This document shows positions 7,530 through 16,571 of a DNA stretch of 64,000 bases, piece by piece. The position numbers and the translations under genes are program-made. The stretch's first letter is position 1; each line of letters opens with the position of its first letter. The DNA is from Planosporangium flavigriseum (lineage in GTDB: Bacteria; Actinomycetota; Actinomycetes; Mycobacteriales; Micromonosporaceae). The notes under the pieces are model-generated. The model saw only the letters and a list, made by a program, of their open reading frames with translations. It was not told the origin of the DNA and searched no databases. Location of the stretch: NCBI RefSeq assembly GCF_011947225.1, contig NZ_JAATVW010000002.1, positions 248,001 to 312,000 of the forward strand, read 5' to 3'.

Positions 7530-8312
7530 TCAGGCCTGACCGGCGATAACGACATCGGCGGCCGTGGCGATGATGACGATGCCGTTGGCGTTGCTCTCCA
7601 CCTTGTTGACCACCAGGCTGTACGGAAGCTTCGGTACGGCGATGTTGACCCCGAGCTGACTGCGGTACTGGTCGACGAACGACGGCGGGACCGGCAGCGA
7701 CGCCCCGTTCCCGGACGCGGCGCGCAGGTCGTCCAGTTGCAGGTGCACCTGGCCCTTGGTCACCGCCAGCGTGCCGGTCGCCTGGAGCTGGAGGTTCAGG
7801 CCGGCGAACGTGATCGGAGCGGCCAGGTTCAACTTGTTGTCCTTGGCCGTGATCTGCAGCTTCGAGACGTCCAGGCCGGGCACCTGGCGCAGCGGGGTCG
7901 TGTCGACGAGTTGTTTCACAGCGTCCCAGCCGATGGCCGCCGTGCCCTGGACCGTGTCGGCCGTGACCCGGCCCCGGCCGGACCTGATCGTGTCGAGCGG
8001 GGCGTGCACCTGGTTGGCGGCGAGTGTGATGTGGTCGAGCGTCACCTGACCGGTATGGGGTTTGTCGACGTCGATGGTCACATTCTGGTACGTGCCGCTC
8101 AGCACCTGCGTCAGGAACGGGAACCCGGAGATGCTGGCCCGGGGCTTGCTGTCCGAGGTGATGCCGCGGTTACGCATCTCGCTGGCAGCCTGGTCGGCGA
8201 TCCGCTTCTCGGCCATGTTGACCGCCACCCGATCGACCACGGCGAAGAGGCCGACCAGCACCACCACGACCACGGCCAGCGCGACCAGCCATCGACGTCC
8301 GCGTCTCGCCAC
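7530..8312 (-). CDS. LmeA family phospholipid-binding protein (DUF2993)
   Basis: A 260-residue exported protein. Residues 1-28 are a basic start followed by a hydrophobic helix (signal anchor). The rest is the DUF2993 lipid-binding beta-rich domain with the family opening around SISGFPFLTQVLSGTY and VTLDHITLAANQVH. LmeA proteins act outside the membrane and bind phospholipid; in mycobacteria they support lipomannan elongation. It stands alone, with a 217-base gap on its 3' side before the leader ORF of sseA. Confidence 0.85.
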   Translation of the reverse strand: MARRGRRWLVALAVVVVVLVGLFAVVDRVAVNMAEKRIADQAASEMRNRGITSDSKPRASISGFPFLTQVLSGTYQNVTIDVDKPHTGQVTLDHITLAANQVHAPLDTIRSGRGRVTADTVQGTAAIGWDAVKQLVDTTPLRQVPGLDVSKLQITAKDNKLNLAAPITFAGLNLQLQATGTLAVTKGQVHLQLDDLRAASGNGASLPVPPSFVDQYRSQLGVNIAVPKLPYSLVVNKVESNANGIVIIATAADVVIAGQA

Positions 8313-8321
8313 ACCAACCTC

Positions 8322-8347
8322 CTTGATGGACCGTCTTGATGGACCGT
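8322..8347. repeat. 13-bp tandem repeat upstream of the LmeA gene
   Basis: Two exact copies of CTTGATGGACCGT lie head to tail just upstream of the LmeA start. This looks like a recent slippage duplication in the 5' untranslated region. Confidence 0.9.
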
Positions 8348-8360
8348 CTTGCGATGTCGA

Positions 8361-9338
8361 CTACGGGTAGTTCAACAGCAGCAGCGCGCTCGCCATGTAC
8401 GCCACCGGTGCAGCCAGCGCGAACGCCGTTACCGGGCCCTGAATCAGCCCGGCCGGCACCGGCGCCGGGGGTTCGCCGGCCAACTGCCGGCCGGCCTGGA
8501 CGTAACTCACCGACAGGTCCACCACGAGCGCGATGAGCGCGGTCACCAGACCCGCCACCGCGGCCGCGCCGGCTGTCAGGCCGGCCGAGAGCGAACCGAT
8601 GACCGCCGCTGTGGCCGCGCCGGCCACCAGGCCGAGCAGCGCACCGAGCCCGCCGCGCGACACCTGCGACGCGAGGCGCGGGTACGGCGCGATCAGGTCG
8701 ATGAGTCGCGCCACCATGACGGCGACGCCAGCCGGGACGACACAAGCCACGATCGATTGGGTACCCCACGGGTGCCGACTCAACACGACCAGACTGGCGA
8801 GGGCGACCACACCGACCGTCACGGCGAGCGTGGCGCCGAGCGACTCGGTCACCCGCTCCCGCCCGGCCGGACGGGTCAACTCGCCCACCACGGCCGCCAC
8901 GAACGCGGCAGCCGTCACGTACGCCAGCCACGCGAGCGACGGGGGCTCGGCCCATATCGCGACGAGGTCCGCGGCGACCGCCGCGGCCAGCCCCACACCG
9001 GCCACGATCCTCGGCGCGGGCGGCCGGTCGACCTGGGTCCACGTGATCGCGTACCCGACCTGAATCGCGAAGATCACAACCGCGTACAGGCTGGACGGCA
9101 GCAGCGCGCCGAGCCCGAGCACGAGGGTGAGCAGCCCCGCGAATCCGACCGCCGCCAAGGAGGGCTTCCGCGGCGTCCCCGACCCCTGGTCGGCGTGTGC
9201 ACGGCGGTGCCCCACGCGAGGTCGATCGTCGGCGGAACCGGGCTGGACCTCACCGTGCCCGGACTCGCCGTCGCCGTACGCCGGCTGACCGTGTGACCGG
9301 TCGTCGTGGGGGTCGTCAGCGGGAGGCGTCGCAGGCAC
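8361..9338 (-). CDS. Polytopic membrane protein of unknown function
   Basis: A protein of about 325 residues. The first 55 residues are hydrophilic and rich in Asp, His and Gly. About eight transmembrane helices follow, beginning LAAVGFAGLLTLVLGLGALL. The end (AFALAAPVAYMASALLLLNY) resembles small conserved actinobacterial membrane proteins with no known role. The GTG at 9338 was chosen; the reading frame extends further but without support. It is divergent from glnR and 48 bases upstream of LmeA, so the two may be co-transcribed. Confidence 0.7.
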   Translation of the reverse strand: MPATPPADDPHDDRSHGQPAYGDGESGHGEVQPGSADDRPRVGHRRAHADQGSGTPRKPSLAAVGFAGLLTLVLGLGALLPSSLYAVVIFAIQVGYAITWTQVDRPPAPRIVAGVGLAAAVAADLVAIWAEPPSLAWLAYVTAAAFVAAVVGELTRPAGRERVTESLGATLAVTVGVVALASLVVLSRHPWGTQSIVACVVPAGVAVMVARLIDLIAPYPRLASQVSRGGLGALLGLVAGAATAAVIGSLSAGLTAGAAAVAGLVTALIALVVDLSVSYVQAGRQLAGEPPAPVPAGLIQGPVTAFALAAPVAYMASALLLLNYP

Positions 9339-9529
9339 GCCACGATCGTGCCAGAGCGCCGCTACCGGAGCGAACTCCGACCCACATAGATCCACTGCAT
9401 TCGTCGGATGACTGTTTGTGCAGGTTCTCCGGTATTCTCTGAAGCTACCCCGCCCGTCAGCGACGCCGGACGATGGCGTGACGAGACTGCACGGCGCCCA
9501 CGACGCGCGGCAGTGATGGAGGTGAGCGC

Positions 9530-10261
9530 GTGGAGATCCTGCTCCTGACGACTGCGCCGACCGGCCAGGTGGTACTTCCCGGTCTCGACCTCCTACCGCA
9601 CTCGGTCCGCACCGCGCCGCGCGACGTCCGCACCCTGGTCGGCGGTCCGAGCCCGGACGTCGTCCTCGTCGATGCCCGCACCGAGCTCGCCGAGGCCCGC
9701 GCCACCTGTCGCATGCTCCGCGCCACCGGCCTCGGTATGCCGCTGATGGCCGTGTTGGCCGAGGCCGGACTGGTTGCTCTGCACGCCGACTGGGGGGTCG
9801 ACGACGTCCTGCTCGCGAGCGCCGGCCCAGCCGAGGTGGAAGCGCGGCTGCGGCTGGCGGTCGGCAGGCTCACCCAAGCCGCCACCGGAAGCGCCGGATC
9901 CCTGGTGAAGGCCGGCGAGCTGACCATCGACCCGGACACCTACGCCGCGAAGCTCAAGGGACGCCCGCTCGACCTGACCTACAAGGAGTTCGAGCTGCTG
10001 AAGTTCCTGGCACAGCACCCGGGCCGGGTCTTCACCCGCGACCAACTGCTGCGCGAGGTCTGGGGCTACGACTACTTCGGCGGTACCCGTACGGTCGACG
10101 TCCACGTCCGGCGGCTGCGCGCCAAGCTCGGCTCAGAGTACGAGTCGATGATCGGGACCGTCCGCCAGGTGGGGTACAAGTTCGTGGTGCCCCCGACGCG
10201 CCCGTTGCCCGAGGTGGCGACGGAGGAGATCGCCGAGTACACGCGCAGTCCCCGTGCATGA
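9530..10261 (+). CDS. glnR: GlnR-type OmpR-family nitrogen regulator
   Basis: A 243-residue response-regulator-like protein. The receiver domain (residues 1-115) keeps DVVLVDAR, with the aspartate in place, and the phrases [10 protein letters not shown] and [12 protein letters not shown] characteristic of actinobacterial GlnR. Residues 128-230 form the winged helix ([40 protein letters not shown]). GlnR controls nitrogen assimilation and acts without a partner kinase, and none is encoded nearby. GTG at 9530 has a GGAGG ribosome-binding site. It is followed by mshD and pst, the order seen around GlnR in Streptomyces. Confidence 0.85.
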   Translation: MEILLLTTAPTGQVVLPGLDLLPHSVRTAPRDVRTLVGGPSPDVVLVDARTELAEARATCRMLRATGLGMPLMAVLAEAGLVALHADWGVDDVLLASAGPAEVEARLRLAVGRLTQAATGSAGSLVKAGELTIDPDTYAAKLKGRPLDLTYKEFELLKFLAQHPGRVFTRDQLLREVWGYDYFGGTRTVDVHVRRLRAKLGSEYESMIGTVRQVGYKFVVPPTRPLPEVATEEIAEYTRSPRA

Positions 10262-10291
10262 CCGCAACCAGCAGCAATTACGGTAATCGGC

Positions 10292-11260
10292 GTGACGGCG
10301 GTGGTGCGCGTACAGCGAAATGACCGGTTGACGGCCGATGAGGTGATCGAGGTACTCGACCTCATGCGGGCCGCCGGCGACGCTGACGGCGCCTACCCGC
10401 TGTCCGAGCACGTCGTCCTTCACCTGCGCCACGGTGGCGGCGACGTGCGCGCCGTACACCTGCTGGCCCGGCACGACGGCCGGCTTGTTGGTTACGCCCA
10501 CGTGGACACCACCGACCCCGTCGAGGGAGCGTCCGCGGAGCTTGCCGTGCACCCCCTGCACCGCCGGCGCGGCCTGGGGCGGGCGCTGGTGACTGAGGCG
10601 ATGGCCGTGGCCGACGAGCGGGCCGGCGGATCGGCCCCGGGCCGGCTGCGCCTGTGGGCGCACGGCGACCATCCGTCGGCGTCGGCCCTGTCGCTGTCGC
10701 TGGGGTTCGAGCGCTGGCGGGTCCTGTGGCAGATGCGCCGTTCGCTGCGTACGCCGATATCCGAGCCGGCCCTCCCCCACGGCGTGAGCCTGCGGGCGTT
10801 CCGCCCCGGCAGCGACGACGCCGCCTGGGTCGCGCTGAACGCGGCCGCCTTCGCCAGCCACCCGGAACAGGGCAAGTGGACGATCGACGACCTGCACGTA
10901 CGGATGAAGGAGCCCTGGTTCGACCCGGCCGGGTTCCTCCTCGCCCAGCGGGACTCCGACGGTGAGCTGCTCGGCTTCCACTGGACCAAGATCCATGGCG
11001 CGGCGCCGGGCGCCGGCGAGGCGTCCGAGCACGCGCACGAGCCGATCGGCGAGGTGTACGTGCTCGGCGTCGCACCGTCGGCGCACGGTACCGGGCTGGG
11101 CACCGCGCTGACCCTGGCCGGCCTGCACCACCTGCGTAGCCAAGGCCTCGACCAGGCAATGCTCTACGTGGACGAATCGAACACGAGCGCCGTCGCGCTG
11201 TACCGGAAGCTGAGCTTCGCCCGCTGGGTGACCGACGTGTGCTTCCGGCGACAGGTCTGA
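10292..11260 (+). CDS. mshD: Mycothiol synthase
   Basis: A 322-residue protein with two tandem GNAT acetyltransferase domains. The N-terminal domain has VHPLHRRRGLGRALVTEA; the C-terminal domain has VLGVAPSAHGTGLGTALTLAGL and ESNTSAVALYRKLSF, typical of MshD. It acetylates desacetylmycothiol, the last step of mycothiol synthesis, and is a marker of Actinobacteria. It lies 30 bases after glnR and is probably co-transcribed with it. Confidence 0.92.
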   Translation: MTAVVRVQRNDRLTADEVIEVLDLMRAAGDADGAYPLSEHVVLHLRHGGGDVRAVHLLARHDGRLVGYAHVDTTDPVEGASAELAVHPLHRRRGLGRALVTEAMAVADERAGGSAPGRLRLWAHGDHPSASALSLSLGFERWRVLWQMRRSLRTPISEPALPHGVSLRAFRPGSDDAAWVALNAAAFASHPEQGKWTIDDLHVRMKEPWFDPAGFLLAQRDSDGELLGFHWTKIHGAAPGAGEASEHAHEPIGEVYVLGVAPSAHGTGLGTALTLAGLHHLRSQGLDQAMLYVDESNTSAVALYRKLSFARWVTDVCFRRQV

Positions 11261-11579
11261 CCGGATACGCCCGACAGATCCGCCCTGACGGGATGAGACG
11301 CACGCCTCATAAGCAATTGCCAAGAGGCAGTCATACCCGACGCCAGCGCATTATACGGACAGAAGCGGGCCGTGACCTGCGCGTTTACCCATCAGCCACT
11401 TCGCGGCAGGTGAGACGTTATTCAAGTCGATAAGGCTATTCACCCGTCGTTCATGTGAGGCGGATCGACCGGCAACCTCGCCCTCATAGCGTTCCGATCA
11501 GTTGATGGCCAACGTCAACTCCGCAAACTCGCGTCGGTCACAGGATCGGACGAGACGGACGTACCCCGAAGGGACAGCA
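11261..11579. other. Intergenic region upstream of pstS
   Basis: About 320 bases without a credible gene. It is noticeably less GC-rich than its surroundings (CATAAGCAATTGCC, GCGCATTATACGG), as expected for a promoter region. The only element recognised is the PHO-box-like repeat at 11438-11459. Confidence 0.6.
11438..11459 (+). promoter_or_regulatory. PHO-box-like direct repeat upstream of pstS
   Basis: Two adjacent 11-base units, ATTCACCCGTC and GTTCATGTGAG, match the actinobacterial PhoP pattern of 11-base direct repeats beginning GTTCA. The site is 120 bases before the pstS start. PhoP-dependent induction under phosphate limitation is the natural inference. Confidence 0.6.
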
Positions 11580-12689
11580 GTGAAGCTGAAGCGTCACGGC
11601 ATTCTGGCCGCCGTCGCGGCCGCGACGCTCGCGCTTGCGGCATGCGGCTCGGACAACACGAGCACCACGCCCGAAAACAGCGAGAGCAGTGCCGCGAAGC
11701 CGACTATCGATTGCAAGACCGGCTCGTTGACCGCACAGGGCTCGACCGCGCAGAAGAACGCGATGGACGAGTGGGTCAAGGCGTACGACCAGGCCTGCAG
11801 CGGTGCCCAGATCAACTACCAGGGCACCGGCTCCGGCGCGGGTATCCAGGCGTTCACCGCCAACACCGCCGACTTCGCCGGCTCGGACTCCGCCCTCAAG
11901 GCCGGTGACGAGCAGACCAAGGCCGACGCGCGCTGCCCCGGCGGCAAGGCGATCAACCTGCCGATGGTCATCGGCCCGGTCGCCGTGGCGTACAACCTCA
12001 ACGGCGTGAAGGACCTGCAGCTCAAGCCCGCTACGATCGCCAAGATCTTCTCGGGCGCGATCAAGACCTGGGACGACGCCGCGATCAAGGCGGACAACCC
12101 GAGCGCTTCGCTCCCCTCGACCCCGATCACGGCCGTGCACCGGTCGGACTCGTCGGGTACGACCGAGAACTTCACCAAGTACCTGAAGACCGCCGCCGGT
12201 GCCGACTGGGCCACCGACGCCAGCAAGGACTGGAAGGCCGCGGGCGGTCAGGGCGCCAAGGGCTCCGACGGGGTCTCGGCCACCATCAAGCAGACCGCGG
12301 GCGCGATCGGCTACGTCGAGTACTCGTTCGTCCAGACCAACAGCCTCTCCGCCGCCAAGATCTACAACGGTGCCGGGGAGTACGTCGCGCTGGACGAGAA
12401 GTCGGCTGGCAAGGCCGTCGCCGGTGCGCAGATCACCGGCCAGGGCGACGACCTGAGCCTGAAGCTCGACTACAACACCAAGGAGGCGGGTGCCTACCCG
12501 ATCGTCCTGGTCACCTATGAGATCGTGTGCAGCAAGGGCACCCCGGCCGACAAGCTGCCGCTGCTGAAGTCCTTCCTCGGCTTCGTGGCCAGCAAGGACG
12601 GCCAGGCCAAGTTGAGCCAGATCGGGTACGCCCCGCTCCCGGACACGATCCAGACCAAGGTCATGGCCTCCATCAACAACATGGCCTGA
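11580..12689 (+). CDS. pstS: Phosphate ABC transporter, substrate-binding lipoprotein
   Basis: A 369-residue lipoprotein. The signal peptide ends in the lipobox LAAC at about residue 21. The mature part has the PstS phosphate-binding loops GSTAQKNAMDEW, TGSGAGIQAF and HRSDSSGTTENF. It captures phosphate outside the membrane and delivers it to PstCA. The GTG at 11580 is preceded by AAGGGA; the longer frame would bury the signal peptide. It is first in pstSCAB and has a PHO-box-like repeat upstream. Confidence 0.95.
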   Translation: MKLKRHGILAAVAAATLALAACGSDNTSTTPENSESSAAKPTIDCKTGSLTAQGSTAQKNAMDEWVKAYDQACSGAQINYQGTGSGAGIQAFTANTADFAGSDSALKAGDEQTKADARCPGGKAINLPMVIGPVAVAYNLNGVKDLQLKPATIAKIFSGAIKTWDDAAIKADNPSASLPSTPITAVHRSDSSGTTENFTKYLKTAAGADWATDASKDWKAAGGQGAKGSDGVSATIKQTAGAIGYVEYSFVQTNSLSAAKIYNGAGEYVALDEKSAGKAVAGAQITGQGDDLSLKLDYNTKEAGAYPIVLVTYEIVCSKGTPADKLPLLKSFLGFVASKDGQAKLSQIGYAPLPDTIQTKVMASINNMA

Positions 12690-12706
12690 CAGACAGGACA
12701 TACACA

Positions 12707-13705
12707 GTGAGCCAGCAATCGCTCACCACCACCCCCGCCAGCCCCTCGGGTGCCGGCGGGGGTGGTGCCCTGCCCAGGGGCAGTCGCTTCGGCGCGGAAC
12801 GGGCGTTTCGCATCCTCGCCACCGCCGCGGGCTCCACGGTTCTCGTCATCATCGTGGCGATCGCGGCGTTCCTCATCGCGAAGGCCATACCGTCGCTGCG
12901 CGCCGACAGCGAGAACTTCCTCACATTCAAGGACTGGTTCGCCAACGAGAGCCCGCCGACGTTCGGAATCGCCGCGCTCGCGTTCGGCACGGTGGTGACG
13001 TCGGCGCTGGCTCTGATCATGGCCGTCCCGGTGGCGCTGGGTATCGCGCTGTGCCTCACCCACTACGCCCACCGCCGGGTGGCCAGCACGCTGGGCTTCT
13101 TCATCGACCTGCTCGCCGCGGTGCCGAGCGTCGTCTTCGGCCTCTGGGGACGTGACTACTTCCGCGGCCCGGTCAGCGACCTCTCGACGTTCCTGCACGA
13201 CAACTTCGGCTGGATCCCGATCTTCGGCAGCAAGGGCCCGTACGGCGCCTCGATCCTGCTCGGATCGATCGTGCTCGCCATCATGGTGCTGCCCATCGTG
13301 ACCTCGCTGTCGCGCGAGGTCTTCCTGCAGACTCCCAAGCACAACGAGGAGGCGGCGCTCGCCCTCGGCGCTACCAGGTGGGAGATGATCCGCACCGCGG
13401 TCCTCCCGTACGGCAAGCCGGGCATCATCGCCGCCGTCATGCTGGGCCTCGGCCGGGCACTGGGCGAGACCATCGCGCTCGCGCTGACCCTCGGCGCGGT
13501 CTACAACGTCTCGTTCGACCTGCTGGGAATCAGCGGCAACACGATCGCCGCGAACATCGCGCTCAAGTTCGCGGAGGCGAACCCGACGGGTCGCAGCGCG
13601 CTCATCGCGTCCGGTCTCGTGCTCTTCGCCATCACGCTCGTGGTCAACGTGACGGCGCGCGCGATCGTCTACCGCCGCCGCGAGTTCCTGGGAGGTGCGG
13701 CATGA
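12707..13705 (+). CDS. pstC: Phosphate ABC transporter permease
   Basis: A 332-residue inner-membrane permease with a hydrophilic N-terminus of about 35 residues and six predicted helices. The cytoplasmic coupling loop EEAALALGATRWEMIRTAVLPYGKPGI is the EAA motif that docks on PstB. The long loop with WGRDYFRGP is typical of PstC. GTG at 12707 follows pstS by 17 bases. Its TGA overlaps the ATG of a 27-codon spacer ORF (ATGA). Confidence 0.94.
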   Translation: MSQQSLTTTPASPSGAGGGGALPRGSRFGAERAFRILATAAGSTVLVIIVAIAAFLIAKAIPSLRADSENFLTFKDWFANESPPTFGIAALAFGTVVTSALALIMAVPVALGIALCLTHYAHRRVASTLGFFIDLLAAVPSVVFGLWGRDYFRGPVSDLSTFLHDNFGWIPIFGSKGPYGASILLGSIVLAIMVLPIVTSLSREVFLQTPKHNEEAALALGATRWEMIRTAVLPYGKPGIIAAVMLGLGRALGETIALALTLGAVYNVSFDLLGISGNTIAANIALKFAEANPTGRSALIASGLVLFAITLVVNVTARAIVYRRREFLGGAA

Positions 13706-13785
13706 GCGAGCACAGCGAGCGAATCGGACAACTCAGCGCGGTGGAGCCTCATGCCGCCGCCGAGCGCAGCGAGGTGGCGGCATGA
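13702..13785 (+). CDS. 27-residue spacer ORF between pstC and pstA
   Basis: A tiny ORF (MSEHSERIGQLSAVEPH..., then AERSEVAA) that begins in an ATGA overlap with pstC and ends in an ATGA overlap with pstA. The bases just before the two ATGAs are nearly identical (GAGGTGCGGC and GAGGTGGCGGC). This suggests the spacer arose by duplication or insertion of a short repeat (GAGCGAGCACAGCGAGCG). It may simply maintain translational coupling; a functional peptide is not supported. Confidence 0.4.
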   Translation: MSEHSERIGQLSAVEPHAAAERSEVAA

Positions 13786-14855
13786 GCGTCGCGTCCCACT
13801 CGGCCAGGAGCCGGGTCACCCTGAAGGCCCGGCGGCTGCCGGGATGGGCGCCAGCGGGCGTCGGCGCGGCAGCGATCCTGATCGCCGCCCTGGCGGTCTA
13901 CCTGCCGGGCGCCGGCGGCCCGGTGCTCACCAGCGTCGTCGCGGCGTTGCTCTTCCTGGTCGGGCTCGGTGCCCTCTCCACGGTCGTCGAAGGCGGGCGG
14001 GCCGCGCGTAACCGCGTCGCGACGTCGCTGGTCTACGCGGCGTTCGTGCTGGCGCTGGCGCCCCTGCTCTCGGTGGCGCTCACGCTGGTGACCAAGGGCA
14101 GCGAGCGGCTCAACGGGTACTTCCTGGGCGTGTCGATGAAGGGCGTCAGCGCCTTCGACAACAAAGGCGGCGCCTACCACGCGATCATCGGCACGCTCGA
14201 GCAGGCTGGGATCGCCACCCTCATCACGGTGCCGCTGGGCGTCCTCGGCGCCGTCTACATCGTCGAGTACGGGCGCGGCCGACTCGCCGCGCTGATCCGC
14301 TTCTTCGTCGATGTGATGACGGGTATCCCCTCGATCGTGGCCGGCCTGTTCATCCTGGCGTTCTGGGTGCTTGTCGTGTCGCCGATGTTCAACAACGGCC
14401 GGCCGGAGTACTCCGGCTTCGCGGCGGCGCTGGCGCTATCGGTGCTGATGTTGCCGACGATCGTGCGCTCAACGGAAGAGATGCTGCGGTTGGTACCCGG
14501 CGCGCTGCGTGAGGGCGCCTACGCGCTGGGCATTCCGAAGTGGAAGACGATTACGAAGATCGTGCTTCCGACGGCGGCGCCCGGCATTGTGACGGGGGTC
14601 ATGCTCGCCGTGGCCCGTGCGTGCGGCGAAACTGCGCCGGTGATCCTGGTTGCGCTGGGTAACCCCGCGATCAACTTCAACCCATTCTCGGGTGGCCAGT
14701 CGTCACTGTCGCTCTATGTGTACGAGCAGGCCGGTACCGCCTCCAAGTACGCGCCCGGACGCGCATGGGCGGCGGCACTGACCCTGGTCGTCCTCGTCCT
14801 GTCTCTGACCGTCGCCGCGAAACTGCTGGCCCGGCGCAACAAGCTGGCGCGTTAG
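13782..14855 (+). CDS. pstA: Phosphate ABC transporter permease
   Basis: A 357-residue permease partner of PstC. It has extra N-terminal helices (residues 20-110), then the conserved core with [12 protein letters not shown], the EAA loop [23 protein letters not shown], and [13 protein letters not shown]. The ATG at 13782 overlaps the stop of the spacer ORF and follows GAGGTGG. Twelve bases separate it from pstB. Confidence 0.94.
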   Translation: MSVASHSARSRVTLKARRLPGWAPAGVGAAAILIAALAVYLPGAGGPVLTSVVAALLFLVGLGALSTVVEGGRAARNRVATSLVYAAFVLALAPLLSVALTLVTKGSERLNGYFLGVSMKGVSAFDNKGGAYHAIIGTLEQAGIATLITVPLGVLGAVYIVEYGRGRLAALIRFFVDVMTGIPSIVAGLFILAFWVLVVSPMFNNGRPEYSGFAAALALSVLMLPTIVRSTEEMLRLVPGALREGAYALGIPKWKTITKIVLPTAAPGIVTGVMLAVARACGETAPVILVALGNPAINFNPFSGGQSSLSLYVYEQAGTASKYAPGRAWAAALTLVVLVLSLTVAAKLLARRNKLAR

Positions 14856-14866
14856 GAGTGCGAACC

Positions 14867-15643
14867 ATGGCCAAGCGCATCGAAGCCGTCAACGTATCGG
14901 CGTACTACGGCGCGTTCCGCGCGATCGACAACATCAGCATGACGATCGAGCCGAAGTCCGTCACTGCCCTGATCGGGCCGTCGGGCTGCGGAAAGTCGAC
15001 CTTCCTGCGCTCCATCAACCGCATGCACGAGGTGCTGCCCGGGGCGAAGGTCGAAGGCCAGCTGCTCATCGACGGACAGAACATCTACGACCGGGACATC
15101 GACGTGACCGCGGTACGCCGCACGATCGGCATGGTGTTCCAGCGGCCCAACCCGTTCCCGACGATGTCCATCTACGACAACGTGGTGGCCGGACTGCGGC
15201 TCAACGGCGTGCGCAAGAAGTCGCTTTTGGACGCGGCGTGCGAGAAGGCGCTGCGCGGCGCGAACCTCTGGAACGAGGTCAAGGACCGGCTCAACCGCCC
15301 GGGTGCCGGCCTTTCCGGTGGTCAGCAGCAGCGGCTGTGCATCGCCCGGGCGATCGCGGTCGAGCCGCAGGTCGTGCTGATGGACGAGCCGTGTTCGGCG
15401 CTCGACCCGATCTCGACGCTGGCGATCGAGGACCTCATCGCCGAGCTGAAGAACGAGTACACGATCGTGATCGTGACGCACAACATGCAGCAGGCGGCGC
15501 GGGTCTCCGACCGGACCGGCTTCTTCTCGATCGACAAGACCGGCGAGCCGGGTCGCCTGATCGAGTACGACGACACGGCGAAGATCTTCACCAACCCGTC
15601 GGTGAAGCGCACCGAGGACTACATCACCGGCCGCTTCGGCTGA
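14867..15643 (+). CDS. pstB: Phosphate ABC transporter ATP-binding protein
   Basis: A 258-residue ABC ATPase. Walker [10 protein letters not shown] is near residue 38, the Q-loop is VFQRPNPFP, the signature is [14 protein letters not shown], Walker B is [13 protein letters not shown], and the switch is [22 protein letters not shown] and the ending [10 protein letters not shown] are specific to PstB. It powers phosphate import and closes the operon; a strong terminator follows. No phoU gene of the usual kind follows here. Confidence 0.96.
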   Translation: MAKRIEAVNVSAYYGAFRAIDNISMTIEPKSVTALIGPSGCGKSTFLRSINRMHEVLPGAKVEGQLLIDGQNIYDRDIDVTAVRRTIGMVFQRPNPFPTMSIYDNVVAGLRLNGVRKKSLLDAACEKALRGANLWNEVKDRLNRPGAGLSGGQQQRLCIARAIAVEPQVVLMDEPCSALDPISTLAIEDLIAELKNEYTIVIVTHNMQQAARVSDRTGFFSIDKTGEPGRLIEYDDTAKIFTNPSVKRTEDYITGRFG

Positions 15644-15658
15644 TCGGAAGAAGACCGC

Positions 15659-15695
15659 GGCGGGGAGTGCGTTGAACGCACTCCCCGCCTTCGTT
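15659..15695 (+). terminator. Terminator of the pst operon
   Basis: A perfect 13-bp stem (arms 15659-15671 and 15677-15689) with loop TTGAA, followed by TTCGTTCT. It also separates pstB from the convergent Nudix gene. Confidence 0.85.
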
Positions 15696-15705
15696 CTGCG
15701 GGCCC

Positions 15706-16506
15706 TCAGCCGATGACCAGCCGTGGCGGCTCATCATCCACCACGATGCGTGGCATGACCGCCGTCGTCACGTCGCACTCGGCGAGCATGGCGGCGTCCA
15801 TGTCCGGGTACCCGGCCAGCCGCCGCAGCGCCGCCTGGGTCGGCGGCAGCATGGGCAGGTCCGCGAGCTCGCCAGGGTGTCCCCAGACGACGTGGTCGGC
15901 CTCCCCGCCGACGTCCCGCGTCACCTGCCGCTCGGGCAGGCGGGCCAGGAAGAAGTACGTGTCGTAGCGGCGCGGCTCGATCTCCGGCGTGAGCCAGCGG
16001 GCCCACGGCGTCAGCAGGTCACTGCGGACGACCAGGTCGCGGTCGGCGAGGAACTCGGCGAAACCGATCTCGTGCGCGATGAGCGCCACCCGCGCCGCCT
16101 CCCACTCCGCACCGGAGACGTCACCGACGACGGTCGAGACGTCCGGGCCGGCCAGCAGGACGCCGGACTCCTCGAAGACCTCCCGGACCGCGGCGCTGAC
16201 CACGGCACGGGCGTACGCCTCGTCGAGGCCCAGCCGGACGGCCCATTCGGCGGGCGTCGGGCCGGCCCAACCAGGCTGTACGGCGGCGTCGCGCGGGTCG
16301 ACGGTACCGCCGGGAAACGCATGCATACCGGCGGCGAACGCCATCGTCGACGCCCGTCGGATCATGTACACCTCAGGGCCGGGGCGCAACAGGAGGACGG
16401 TGCTGGCCAGCTTCGGCGTCGCTGGCGTCGCGCCGGACGCGTAGAACTCCCGGGCGTGCTTGAGCAGGCTGGCGGGCACGGGGAAGGACCGGGTCAACTC
16501 GTCCAC
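15706..16506 (-). CDS. Nudix hydrolase (NUDT19-like, long form)
   Basis: A protein of 266 residues. After ASTVLLLRPGPEVYMIRRA comes FPGGTVDPRD, an insertion, and AAVREVFEESGVLLAG. This is the split arrangement of the NUDT7/NUDT19 group, which often acts on CoA or acyl-CoA derivatives. The C-terminal part contains FFLARLPERQ and GEADHVVWG. The GTG at 16506 is chosen because upstream frame is antisense to the phosphate transporter. The substrate class is inferred from family resemblance. Confidence 0.8.
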   Translation of the reverse strand: MDELTRSFPVPASLLKHAREFYASGATPATPKLASTVLLLRPGPEVYMIRRASTMAFAAGMHAFPGGTVDPRDAAVQPGWAGPTPAEWAVRLGLDEAYARAVVSAAVREVFEESGVLLAGPDVSTVVGDVSGAEWEAARVALIAHEIGFAEFLADRDLVVRSDLLTPWARWLTPEIEPRRYDTYFFLARLPERQVTRDVGGEADHVVWGHPGELADLPMLPPTQAALRRLAGYPDMDAAMLAECDVTTAVMPRIVVDDEPPRLVIG

Positions 16507-16571
16507 GCTGCCGAGCCTAACCCCGCCAAGATCGTGCCTACACCGTCCGCGCCCGGATCGGGCCGAGTACC

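Noticed and set aside
9433-9438. A -10 element (TATTCT) upstream of glnR
   Set aside because: No acceptable -35 at 16-18 bases, so it is not listed as a promoter.
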